A DNA stretch of 64,000 bases from Anthopleura xanthogrammica (taxonomy: Eukaryota; Cnidaria; Anthozoa; Actiniaria; Actiniidae): the NCBI GenBank assembly GCA_964019055.1, contig OZ025211.1, positions 10,418,400 to 10,482,399 of the forward strand, given 5' to 3'. A program made the translations under genes and the position numbers. A model generated the notes under the pieces. The model worked only from the letters and a program-made list of their open reading frames with translations. It was not told the DNA's origin and did not search any database. Each line of letters starts with the position of its first letter. The stretch's first letter is position 1. Of the stretch, positions 45,577 to 58,200 are shown piece by piece.

Positions 45577-47716
45577 GTTGAAGGAATGACTTCTAAATGC
45601 ACTGTAGAACTGACGTTTTTTCCATTTCTTATTATATCCTTAGTGGGACAGTAAACAGGTGGAAGCCTGTAACAACACAGAGTGCATCTTGGTTTACATA
45701 GTTAAGAATGCAATATTGGAATTTATTTTGATATTTAGAGAGGCGACAGATGTTCAGCTACGACATTAATTAATATTTATTTAACGCAAAACACTAATGA
45801 ATAATCTTCATCTGTTTAAATATTACACACGAATATAGCACGAAACTGGTTCAGCTTCTCTTCTAGTTCTGTGTTTTCATTACCTACTAACAAATCTCTA
45901 TTTAAAACTGAGTTTTCTCTTTAGTTTTAATGTACCTTTAATGTAAGCATTGGCGGACATCTTGGATCACGGTGGCCCGATGGCCGAGACGAAAACGGTG
46001 GGTGGTGGGTGGGCAAACTCACACTGACCGTGGGTGTTTAGCATTAAAAAAAAAAATTGGGAAATTTCCGGTTTTGATAACCGCGGTTTTTAGTTTCTTC
46101 AAATGGTAAGCAAATATCTCGAATGGAAAAAAAAAGCCCGCTTAAAGGATTAGTGTTCCATTTACTACGAAAGCCCCAGCATCGCGCCCTGGGCTTTGTC
46201 ATGGGCTGTGATTGTTAGACATGAAACTGCATGAAATGCATGTGTAAACGGTACACAAACCGTCCATTCGGAAATTCTGACCGACAAAAGAAGGTTACCT
46301 TTTCAGACAATGTGACAATTTCGGGCATTTTCCAGTTGGTCGATCCAAAATAGCGTTTAAATATAGCGAAATTTCCGGATTTTCTTTTCGTAAATGGTAA
46401 ACACCCCCTGACCTTTATGCTTAAAAACTATCTCATTAGCTGAAATGAAGCGATAGAGTTCAACCCCACCATCCCTTCCCCTTGAAGTTTTACTCATACG
46501 TCATTGTTCAGCCGGTTTTAACCTTAAAAGGTCGTCTGCTGACCTGCTTGTTGAAGCGCCATATATATGCCATTCCTTCTCGAAAAAAGAGTGATTTTAT
46601 TGGCGTGAAAAAAGCGTAAGCATAATATGTGCAAAGTAGTAGACTCTCGTTTGTTTGACATTACTCAATGAATAGAGACCTTAAGCAACTCGAAATCTAG
46701 AACGGGGACGTGAGACCCAAGGCTTCAGAACTGTAATTTAATGATAGAGAAAGATCTGGAAATAGGTGTTACTTCTTGATCTTAAGACGTGAACGACGTG
46801 CAATGGCTGAATATCGCATTCTGGCGAGAACGATATTGTTTACCCACGTCAGATATTGACATTCCCGTTTTAAATTTCGATTTGCTTAAGGCCCCTATTA
46901 TGTGGCTTTATACAGCTTTATTTCACGGGCCAAGTCAAATGAGTCCGATGTTTTTATTTGAATGTGAAAGTAATATGGGCGCCAACCTTGCCTTTCTTGC
47001 TTCAAATACTTATCCTTGATAGACCGACTCAATTTAGAAAGCTTGCTGTGTACCGAATTAAAAAAAATATTTCAATAATAAATTTAATAATTTAATAACA
47101 TTTTTCGGAGTATTCGGAGCATAATACGATTCTCTCTATTGTCTATGTGATCTCCCTTCCTAAATCTCCTACCCCAGGCGATGAATAATGACCAATCCCG
47201 AACTATAGCAAGCTTATTATCAGTACAGCTGTAAAGCTAAATTTCTTTTTTTGAAACAGAGTAAATAGTTCAATGACAGTCGCTTCCTCTCTTATGTCAA
47301 CAATAAGTCGTTTGACGTTTGACAAAGTTGCCATTAGCCTGCGTTACTAAGAAACTCAGCCTGGGTCGCCACGAATAAATCTTATTAGCTGTTTCTACTT
47401 GAGGTTGGAATGAAATTGCTAGCTCACAGAATTAATTATTACTGAAGGTCTTTTAATAAATAACATCTGGTAATAACTTTTTTATTTTCCAGTATTTGGC
47501 ATTGAGTTTGGGATCCCCTCAACGGAGCCCAACCACACACACCAAAAAAAAAAACGATGTCAGTAATAAAGATAATTAACAAATAACATGTTCTAACGAG
47601 TTCATAGCATGCTAACCCAGCACCGAAAGCAAGGGATAGATTATTTGTTCCTTTGATCTTGCCCGCTTATTTTTTCCTTGCAAGCAACTTTAGGGGAATA
47701 TCGAGAACACTGAACT
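45577..47716. other. Intergenic between divergent protease and galaxin genes
   Basis: Both flanking genes point away, so promoters should lie at both edges. I see one MITE-like element (46032-46408) and no convincing exon. An open frame of 76 codons at 46789-47019 has no recognisable motif. Confidence 0.5.
46032..46408. mobile_element. MITE-like element with GGGTGTTTAGC ends
   Basis: GGGTGTTTAGCATT at the left and AATGGTAAACACCCC at the right are inverted, and TTTCCGG motifs lie inside. Related to 3199-3445. Confidence 0.5.
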
Positions 47717-49077
47717 ATGATGTCCATCACCGTGCCTCTTGTTCTTTCATTTCTTGCGGTCTACATCCATTTGTCATCAACATCCCGACAGGCACCTCCA
47801 GTGGTAAGCACACTTGAGAAGATAACTACATTATTATCAGTATGATAAAATAACTAAATAATTCATCTCACTAAAGGTAGTAAATTACGGGATAGTTTTT
47901 GAAATTTGAATTTAATGGTAACCTTTTTGTAAAATCTATAAAAAAATATTAGAACTGTTCTTGAACAATGTATAAAGCTTAAAGTAGTATGGCGTGACAT
48001 TTTTCAAGCTTTGCTTTATTGGGTTTACTCCAACTTAAATGCAAAAGGTAGAAAGAGGGGGAAAAAGTAATTGGAAAAAGAAACAAGTAAAAAGAAAGTA
48101 AGGAGGGAACATTAAAAACCAACAAATTAAGAATCAAAGGGAATGAAGGAAGGAAGAATGGTAGAAAAAAGAGAGGAAAAAGAAGTAGAAGAAAAAAGAA
48201 ATAAAAAGAAAAAAGGAGGGAAGAAAGTAAGGGAGGAAGGGAGGAAAAAAAAAAAAGAAAGAATATTAAGCAGAATTAAGATTTTTATTTATGTCTTTTT
48301 AACCACTTTTTCTTGTTTTCTGTTAGCAAGGTACTTGTGGATGTAATGGGCGGGATGGAAGAGATGGTATTGCTGGAATAACGGGAAGAGATGGGCAAAA
48401 AGGAAGCAAGGTATGTAATATATAAATAAATAAATAAAAATACATCATCATCATTATCAAAATTTAAAAAAAATGAATAAAAAATAAAGAATAATAATAA
48501 ATAAAATAAAGAATAATATTTACATATATTGTGTTGCTTATATCTTAACTGTCTTGAATACAGGGAATAAAGGGAGAGATGGGAGACCAAGGATTACCTG
48601 GAGAACAAGGAAAATGTAACGAGGTATTTGAGAAAAAAATATTTTAGTTTATCGACAATAACATGAAACAACCTTTGTCAGTGTGCTGATCGGCAAAAGT
48701 AGGGCATGACTAACTTACAAGTTGCATTGGAATTTAGCATGTTGGGTTTTCGGTAATGAGCCCATGAGCCCTCGTCATGGACCCCTGCCATGAGCCCCCG
48801 TCACGAATGCTTCGAATCAAGGGAGAGACCAAACAGACTCTACTCGCATATGATTCAGTGTCCAGGGTTCATACCTGAACCCCAGAACTGCCAAGTAATA
48901 ATCAGTGCTTCAAGGGAGAGCGGCAAACTTGAGAAACCATCATCCCGTTAATTATAATCTACAGTGTGAATCACTGCTAATGCCTTTTATTTTAATTTGT
49001 GGGCCAAATCGAAAACCAGCTCACTTATAATGCTGTATTTGATACCCACAATAAATAAAGATTTATTATCATTATTA

Positions 49078-49111
<34 letters not shown>

Positions 49112-50853
49112 CATTATTATCATTATTATCATTATTATCATTATTATCATTATTATTATTATTATTATTATTATTGTTGTTATTATTATTATTATAATTA
49201 TTATTATTATTGTTATTATTTGTTCATTCTAGTTATTGTATTTTTTAAAAAGCCATATTGCGCATGTTATCATTTCTTATAATTTGCAGACGTTGATCGA
49301 CAATGTCGTGAGAAATCTAACAGCACAGCTGGAAAACCTTAATAGGACACTAAGCAAGGTATTACTTTTTTAATTAGACTTAATGAAATGTTTTTTCTAT
49401 GTCAGTCCTAATGCCATATTTATGTTATTTCTCTGTTGACCTATGTTACTCTTTGAGGACATACAGTCAATGTCTTTAATGTTGTCCACCAAAAAAGACA
49501 TTTAGACCAAAAGAAATGTCATGCGATACCTAATACACTCGCTCTAAATGCTCAATACCAGCAATCATTGTATGAGTAGAGTTAATTATTATTATTCTCT
49601 GTTCATTGTTACTCATTATAGAGTTTGATAATGAAATGAGAACACTACGTGTTGTGTTTGCAACTTTAAACTGAGACAAGAAAACGGAAGTTCTAATTTT
49701 TTTTGGCCTGCGTACAACCAGGCTACAATTTTTCAGCTTCTCCAACTTAAAATAGTTTGACGGATAAGTGAAACTGAATAATCTTATAATTTTCTTTTTT
49801 TATCATACTAGTTAGATTTGGTCTATTATTTACAAGTTTCAATAATTTTTAATTTTTAATAATTTTAAAATGAATTAATTGTACCTTTATTAGCTTAACT
49901 TTTTTAGTTAACCTTTATCAAGAAAATCTTAAAAATACCAGTTCTCGCTTGATTTTTGCAGCGATTTTGGTCACAGTCATGAATGGATTAACTCGTAAAG
50001 TTTTATTCAGTACAACAAGACTACCTGGACAAATGTTTCTTTAGAAGTATAAGATAAAATTGAATATATTTCCCAAAATCGCTACAGAAAACGCAGCAAA
50101 AATCGATGCAAAAATCGCTAGTGTAAACGGGCCTTCAGTCTTTTTTGAAATACTGCATTTTCATTTCGCTCAGTGATATATATTTACATAATTATTGATT
50201 ATAGTTAAACTTTTACTAAAATTAATTTAACTTTATCTATTTTTTGATGTGTTTTTTTTTTTCTTCTAGCGGCAGAGCTTTGTGGCAGTACAACATATGA
50301 TTCCGGAAGACAGCTCTGTTGTGCCGGAGTTTTTCACAACAAAGATCCTCATACCCATTCTTGCTGTGGCATACATACATACAACTACAGAAGAGGGTTC
50401 TGCTGTAAAGGAGTTCTCACACCAAAGCGAAATTACACATCTTGTTGTGGCTCACAGCCGTATAACCTTTATTCTCATTTTTGTTGTAACGGTATTGTAA
50501 GACCTGAAGGGCCACGCTATCACTATTGCTGTGGAGGGATTCCGTTCAACAGGGAAGATTATATCTGCTGCGTCGGTGTCCTTGCGCCAAAAGATACCTA
50601 TGATCATTGCTGTAGGAAAACACCATACCACTACAGATCTCATTTTTGTTGTGCAGGCGTCCTTTTGCCTATTGGACGGTTTGACAGTTGCTGTGGTTAC
50701 AAACCATACAATACGGAGACCCAGTTCTGCTGCGGAGGATCAATAGCACAAAGAACCAGTTTTACCGGTTGTTGCCGCAGAAAGACGTTTGATATGAGGA
50801 CGCACAAGTGTTGTCGCAATCGTTATGTTAGACCAAGAAACAAACCATGTTAA
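47717..50853 (+). CDS. Secreted short-collagen plus galaxin-repeat protein
   Basis: Galaxins are di-cysteine repeat proteins first found in coral skeletal organic matrix. Relatives occur in non-calcifying animals. Exons: 47717-47803, 48327-48410, 48564-48623, 49290-49353 (GC donor) and 50270-50853, giving 292 residues. Residues 1-22 or so are a signal peptide (MMSITVPLVLSFLAVYIHLS). Residues 31-75 are 15 uninterrupted Gly-X-Y triplets starting GTC GCN and ending GKC, so cysteines flank the helix. The linker has two N-glycosylation sequons (NLT, NRT) and hydrophobic heptad-like spacing. The last exon has 13 CC pairs in alternating contexts such as SCCG, FCCKG and FCCAG with Tyr/Phe between, ending KPC. 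With the GT at 49359 the last exon is out of frame, whereas the GC donor at 49354 (GCAAG) restores it. Trimerisation by the collagen part is inference. Confidence 0.85.
48666..48905 (-). repeat. SINE copy with altered middle
   Basis: GAAACAACCTTTGTCAG, GGAATTTAGCATGTTGGG and CAAGGGAGAGACC are present. The middle is replaced by repeated ATGAGCCC/CATGGACCCC motifs. It lies in the galaxin-gene intron 48624-49289. Confidence 0.6.
49060..49225. repeat. TTA trinucleotide microsatellite
   Basis: ATTATTATT and ATCATT units continue for about 165 bases in the same intron, adjoining AATAAAGATTTATTATC. Confidence 0.9.
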
Positions 50854-52272
50854 CCTTTATTTCTCCGTTAGATTATTTTATTGTCAAAAAAACCTAACCT
50901 TCCAAGTGTCATTCCAGTCGTTTTCAGTAGCACGCGCGGAAACGTACAATTTTTAATCGCGGTAAATTAGGTTTGGTGGTCTTCAATCAAATTTCCATGA
51001 CGTTGTCGGTGAACACAAAGTTTTCAACAGCATGTTGCTATGTATAGAGTGGCGAAGAAATGTCTTGATTGACCTCCACTAAAATGTATGTCGTCGGGAT
51101 GATGATTTCGCTCGTGCTATTGAGAAGGACAAAAGGAACACGCGCATGTTAACCTTACGACACTTGTATTTCTCGCATGATAAATTTCAGACAGACAAGA
51201 TACTCATTGTTAAAAACTTGTAAAACATGGGTATAAAGCATTTTGCATGGCTTGCTTTAATGTTGAAGAGAACACGAAGTCACGAAAAATCTTGTGCCGG
51301 ATTTTTGTTTATTTTAGGGTCAACTGCAACAAAGGAACTGACTTCGAAGACTTTTTAAAAAATTTTTTTTTAGACTTTTGTTTATTCACACGTATAATAA
51401 CATTTACAATAATGATATAACAAATATTAAAATATGATTACATTCTTTATAAAATATACTATGTTTTGAGTTACAAATATAAGGGAAAAGAAAAACGTGT
51501 GCGGTGGCCAAAGTAGTTTAACACTTTCGAGTTGGCCGCCACCCAGGTAATAAATAACATATATACAAAATCATGTGATATGTGAAAATGTTGGAAACGT
51601 GAAAAATTACTCCAAGTACTCGAAAACATCGTAAACATTGATGATCAACGTGATAATTTGTTTGCTTCTGGACCAAAAATAAATAAAACAGTAAAAATAA
51701 ACAATAATATTGCTGTAAGCATCATTTGCAATGTAATGGCTTTTTTTTTCTTAAAAGCGAGTTTCTTTCCTAAAAACTTCATTCGTGAAGGCATATTCTA
51801 TATAATAAACAATTACAATTCTTCTTATATATGCATTATATAATAATACGATATATTATGAATTAAACCGGCAAAGAAAACAGAATTGTTTTATTAAAGA
51901 AGATCGATGGGAAGAGAGGAGATATGATGATCATGAGAAGGAAAGAGAAGAGAAGCATACAATGAAAAAAATTAGAAAAGAATTAAATTAAGTGGAACAG
52001 GTTGAAAGATTTTGAAATACTTTCAACGTTTTTTGATTGACCATTGCAAGTACTATTTTGCCTCACTTTTGACTTAAGAATTTTTGATTAAAATTTCAAT
52101 TGAGTTTACATGAATAATTGATAATGAAGTACAGCCCTGTTGGTGTCCAATTACTTCCAGGCCTTTTAATAAATAGTCAACTTTTAGATAACCTAATAAA
52201 TTCAGCAAAAAATATATTTTCTTTTTGACAGTTCAGGCGCTGTACTCTCGATTTCTGGTTTCGGTAAGAGCA
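50854..52272. other. Intergenic, AT-rich
   Basis: This lies between the galaxin stop and the start of the receptor-like gene. No exon or clear repeat is visible. AATAAA at 51549-51554 is a possible but distant poly(A) signal for the galaxin gene. Confidence 0.5.
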
Positions 52273-55200
52273 ATGTTCGAAATATACTCCAGCATCATAA
52301 AGTTTTGTGTGCTCATATTTTACTTAAACCAAGGTAAGCTGCTAACTATAGGATATGATACAATATCATGATATTGCGACTATGAAGAAATGAGAGAAAG
52401 AAAGGAAGAAAGAAAGAAGGAAAGAAAGAAAGAAGGAAAGAAAGAAGGAAAGAAAGAAAGAACGAAAGAAAAGATTAAGGTAAAAAAGAAAGAAGGTATG
52501 GAATAGAGAACAAGAAAGAACGAAAAATTGAAGACATGCGACGACTGAAGGAGGAGAAAAGCCAAATAAATAATCAATAATCCGATGAGATCTTGATAGC
52601 AATGATAAACAGTTATTGGATGAGGTTGAGCATGATATCGTAAATGATATCGTAAATTATCAAGACCAAGGCCGTGTTATCTGCCGAGGCCGTAGGCTGT
52701 AGGTCTTGATATTTACGATATCATGGAAAAATCGAATTCAAAAATTGTTTTATTATCCATTTTGTAAACTAAGAATAAAGATTTAATTCTGCTTTCGAAA
52801 AAATAGCAAACGTATTTCCCTTTTCATAATTGTGACCTTTGAATTCCACATGATAAATGTATTATCTGTAGGTAAAACCTACAGATAATACATTTATCAT
52901 GTCGAGTTCACACGATATATCAGGAATCAGAAGCGAGATAGTAAGTAAAATGTATAATAATAAGAAATATCTTGTTTATATAAAAATGAATATAATAAAA
53001 AAATCCAAATTGTTTTTTAAAGCTAAGAAAATAAAGTTTTTTTATATATATATTTTTTGTTCTAGTTGATTAGTTTTTTAAAAGCTTCCTCTCTGCGCCA
53101 CTTTTTATGAAATAAAAATGCAATTTTGCAAGTTTAAGTGAGCAAAAATCTTTTTCATTTGATCTTGAAAAGCGTATTATTTTATTTCATTTTTGCTTTC
53201 GATGAAAGCAATTGAAAATGCTTAGAAAGAAAGACTAAATTTTTTTTTTTATAGTTTCACTGCTTATTGTTACGTCTTTACTGCATTTTTAGGAATTCTT
53301 TTTCTCAATTTTAGGTAATTTTCTTTCATAAAGTGAATTTTCTCAATTTTATTAGAAATTTTGAACAACGACTTCGCATATCCCAACTTATTTGAATCAC
53401 CAAAATATTACTTTATAAAAATTAACTAGAGTATTTGAAATCTTAATCAATCAGTACATCCATAGGTGCAAATTCACTGTCGTGCTCCTTTGAGGATGGA
53501 TTGTGCGGATGGAAATTTCCAGAAGGCTCTTCGAAGTCATGGATAGTTTACAACGATGACAGTGAGTAGTTCATTCTAGTTTTTTTTTCTTCATTTCATG
53601 TGTTAATAATCCTAGCTTGCCGTTTGTGAACAATTTCATTAGGAATACTGGTTTCCAATTTGGTCCAGTTTCACTGATATACGATATCATTGCATTCATT
53701 ATATTATTTAATATATTTTTCAATATTATTGTTTAATTTTATTTAACTATACACCTAATAACAAGAACATCGTAATCTAAAAATAAAAAATATCAAAAAA
53801 TCATTGAATAGAAATATGTATTTTTCACTTTGATTATGAAGCCCCTTAGATAGATGAAAATCTTGTTTAGTATGTACCAACACTTAACACTGAAGAAAAC
53901 CTTAAAACAGTGAAATAATTACACCTGCTTTGCTGGAAAAACTAATTAATTCCTATTTGTTATTGTGTATGTAAAGTGAAAGGAGAAAAAAAATTATTAA
54001 TAAAAAATACGGAATACTTCCAGACACTAATGTTTTACTAGTTATAAAGAAAATAAAGTAAAAATCAAATGACATTACATCCGGCTACATCCGGGTTCTG
54101 AGTGGCATGTCCAGTAACGCTGACGTCATTTCCGTCTTTGGCAGCTTTGCCTGGCAAAGCAGCCACACCGTTGTTGAAAAATGACAAGTAGTCAAACGTT
54201 AGTTAAAACTCCCATAAAACTCTTCTTTAATCCAAAAAAATATGAAAACCTGAATGAGAAAGCTTTATTGGATGCAAGAACTTCAACACAAGTGAAGAGA
54301 AGATGAGAAAAAAGCTGTTTATCCTTCGAATTATTGGTCTGCAATAACGAAGTTTGGTCTTCGAGTCAGCGAGTGAACCGAAGAATTGCAAAGTAAAGTG
54401 AGACTTTATTTATCAGATTATTTTTACTTAGATCAAATTATGAATTGTCTACAAGATTTCGCTTCAATTCAGAAAGTCTCAAAATATTCTGAAGAAAAAA
54501 CTAAAAGAGATATGTCGAGTTTTGTGTGAGTTTTGTAGGCTTGAAGACTTAAGATTCAAAGTTACTCCGGCAGATAATAAGCTTAAGAAAAAAATATTAC
54601 TTGTGTAGGGCTTGAAGATATCAAAATTCTTCTTTTTCCTTACGAAGAATAGGTCTGGGAAATCCTTTGGAAGATAACTTAAATTCAGGAGATTTACGAT
54701 TGACTTTGTGCCATTGAATTTAATTATTGACTTCAACTACGAGTTCTGAAGCACTGAAAAATAATTAATTTGTCCCCATATGTTAAATGGATTAACTGCC
54801 TTTTTTTTTACATTTTGCTGTTGGTGTTGTTTAGAGAATAATTTTCATTCAAGAAAAGGAAAAATATTGAACTACACAACCACTTTGTCTTTGACTGAGT
54901 ATTTGCAAACTTCCCAAATGTTTTTTAAATAGTGTGCATTCTGCATAGAAACGTGCAAATTTAACGGTTGTTCAAAATATTTTTACCTTTAAACATAGTT
55001 AGCTTTTCACAAATAATTTCTGTTTTTTTAAAAAGTTCTTTTTAGATATTCATCTTATTATTGTTGTATGCATGAAGTCCTTATCCTCATTTTCATGCAG
55101 TTTATTTAATATTGCAGCACGCACAAAGCGCAAAGGTATGACCACATTTAATGTATTCACATACTTTTAGTTATGGACCTTCTGCTACCAAACGAGCTTT

Positions 55201-58200
55201 TACACGCCTTATTTCATTTAACTTTGGTTCATCATAGAGTGCATTCAGTAAAAGCATGAAACATTAGTAACACTATTTTGTACTATTTTATGCTAATTCT
55301 TTTGTTTTCTTTTGTTCAACTAGCACTATTTTGCACAATTTAGTAATTAGTGTTTCACGCTTTTACTGAATGCACTCTAGTCCCCACTGTTCAACGGATA
55401 GTTGATACATAGTGGAATGATACTATTTTGTAAAACAGCCAGCTTCGCTTCGAAAAGCCCGTGCATAGAAGTATGTGAATAAATTAAATGCGGTCATACC
55501 TTTGCGCGTCGTGCTGTTTTTTTTTTAATTGAGCTGCATGAACATGAGGCTAAGGACTCAAATAAATCTTTATGGTTAATCAAAATTATACCGACCGTAT
55601 GAAAATCCTACAAAAACATGTTTTTGAAAACATAAAGATTAATTTGAAATAGGTCTGGTGCTATTTGTATAGGAAATCGCACGACCTCGAGTACAATTTG
55701 GAAATTAATAGGTACGAGTAATGTTTTGAAAGTTCTTGTAATTGCACGAGCCTATTCCAAATTTTACGAGTAGGTCGTGTGATTTTTTATTTATAGTTCA
55801 CTGAACAAAAAGACAAGTATGTCGAAGCGAAGGCATTCATCTGTCTCTTTCGCCAATTTTCTCCAACAAATTCTAATTAAGGACAACTGAAATACATAAA
55901 AAGATTTTTGTTTACACTCAAATTTGCCGCTGTTGGCCGTGTTTAGCAGTGTTTCCATAGCGACTTAATTGGTACCCCTACGGAGTACCTATTAACGCTC
56001 TAATTGTATTGCTCTCGACGAATCAGAATCGAGAAACCGTGTACAGGTAATGACCACAGGGAGCCCATACAAGAAAAGTATTTTTTCTCCCTGTGCTTAT
56101 AACTTCAAAGTTTTAATTTAAAGTGTAAACGAGTTCCACTGTACAAAAATTGTAATACGCAAAGAATAAAGAAGCCTTGGATAAGATATAATTTTTTTCT
56201 CATTTCAGCTAACCCTTACATTGCTATGCCTTACACTGGATGGTTATCATTTCCACTTGCCGTAGAGATGATTTACCCAAACTTTACTGGCTCAGGATTT
56301 CTGTCCTTCTCGGTTTGTATATCTGGCTGGTATATTCAGCTAAATCTGATGGTCGGGAAGAAAAAAGTCTTGAGGCTTCAACCAGAAACCAGTGACAATG
56401 AAATTTGTGAATGGCACCACAGCACAGTTTCGATAAATTCAAGCTCTCAAACGGTAAGTAATGACCAGGTTAAAGAAGATAACAAAATACACATGAGCAA
56501 CTCACATGATACCAAACAACGAGATCAATTCTATTATTTTGTGCGTGAAGATTTCTTTCCCATTTCCAAGCCCTCGTGGGATTTCCAGTTTTCCTTTCTC
56601 CTTGTGTAACTATTTTATTATTTATAAACACTACTGATTAGACTTCTTAGTTATGCACTGTCAATTGAAACCCCCATCCTACGCTACCGGGACAGGGCGG
56701 GGAATTTAAAATCCACGAAGTCTTGAATGTAGTACTTTCCCCCGGTCCCCGGATAAATGTTCGTTGTTAAAACGGCAGGTATTCACGGCTCCGATATTTA
56801 AGGGTCATGTTCGTAATGAAAAAATTATTCTGATTTTGTCATTTTAGTTTGATCAGACCAAAAAAAAAAAAAAAAAAGACTATTTTTTAGATATCCGGCT
56901 ATAACCCGAACCAATTGCATGACTCAAACTTTTTTCGCGGCGGAGCAGGTAATAGGTAGGCTCACAATGAAGCAATCTTTACTTCTGGTAAAGCGTTAAA
57001 ACCCGCCCCGCTATAGATGCCCCGCTTATTGAAGTTTCCCGTCTCCCCTGACTTCACGCTGTTAAATGGGGTTAAATCCCGGGTCACCTGCCCCCAGTTA
57101 ATTCCCTGCCCTGTCCCGGGGGTCGGTAGACGGTAGTTTCAATTGACTAGTGCATTAGCCTTGTCCTGATTTCCATCACTTCGAACATTGTTTCATGGTT
57201 CGAAAAAAAAAGACATCAAAGGCTCCACCAAAAATTCTTGGGAAATAGAAGCAAGCAAACCCGCCCTTAGAGACGTAAGAAACTGAAACTGATAAAAATG
57301 GAAAAGCACTAATAATATTGCTGGTTTTCACATGATGTCATAGCCACCATTTTGGTTGAACTCTATTACAAAATATTTAATATTTAAGATATCAGTCTCT
57401 TTTGTTATATCAACCAACATGGCCGCCGTATCTTTTGGTTTCCATTCTCTTGGGAATGATTGAAAACGAGCAATTCTCATGATCTTTTTTTGCTACATTT
57501 CTTTAGATATCAATAGAAGGCTTAACGATCAATGCTGCTGTACCAGGAATAATCGCTTTAGATGATCTTATATTTTTTGGACAATATGGTGAGTATACTA
57601 ATTGTCTGCTCTGACTTTAATTTAATTTTTGAAAATCCGAAAAAATTGAACGGAATTACGGGGAGTCGAAGTGATCCAGACTTCTATATATTTTGCTGGG
57701 TTTGCCCCAATTCAAAATGGCCGCCGAAAACCGTAAATTGGTCTATTGATAAAGTATTTCTTGACTCACTAAGATCCAAATCATATTCAATCCCTTACAA
57801 AGGAAATTCGTGCCAACCATTGCATTTTTTATTCTTGTGCTAAGGTCGCTTATGAAAACTAGGTAATAATTCTTGAAAGGTCCTGAGTCCAGCTCCTTCA
57901 CGGGGTCCTACATCGAGAGCCCGGCCTAAGGCGTTGCTTTTTATTATTCACTTTCCTTTTCATCTTGCGGTTTCAGCAAGTAAATGCCCTCCGTTAGACG
58001 CTCCTGTTAATGGCACCATTAATTGTACAATGGGGAATCACGTGAATAGCACCTGCCATGTCAAATGTAATGATGTTCGTCACGTGATCGGATCTTCAAG
58101 TCGAAAATGTCTTCCAACAGGAATGTGGTCTGGGCTTAATGTGGCTTGTCATGGCAAGTACATTCTTATCATAAATAAGTTTACTTCGATTATAGAAGAT

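Noticed and set aside
46789..47019. 76-codon open frame in the protease-galaxin spacer
   Set aside because: No domain, no splice partner and no signal peptide. Chance is a sufficient explanation.
50282..50500. 72-codon open frame beginning in the galaxin exon
   Set aside because: It is a shifted reading of the di-cysteine exon. The galaxin frame is open for the whole exon and has clear repeat structure.
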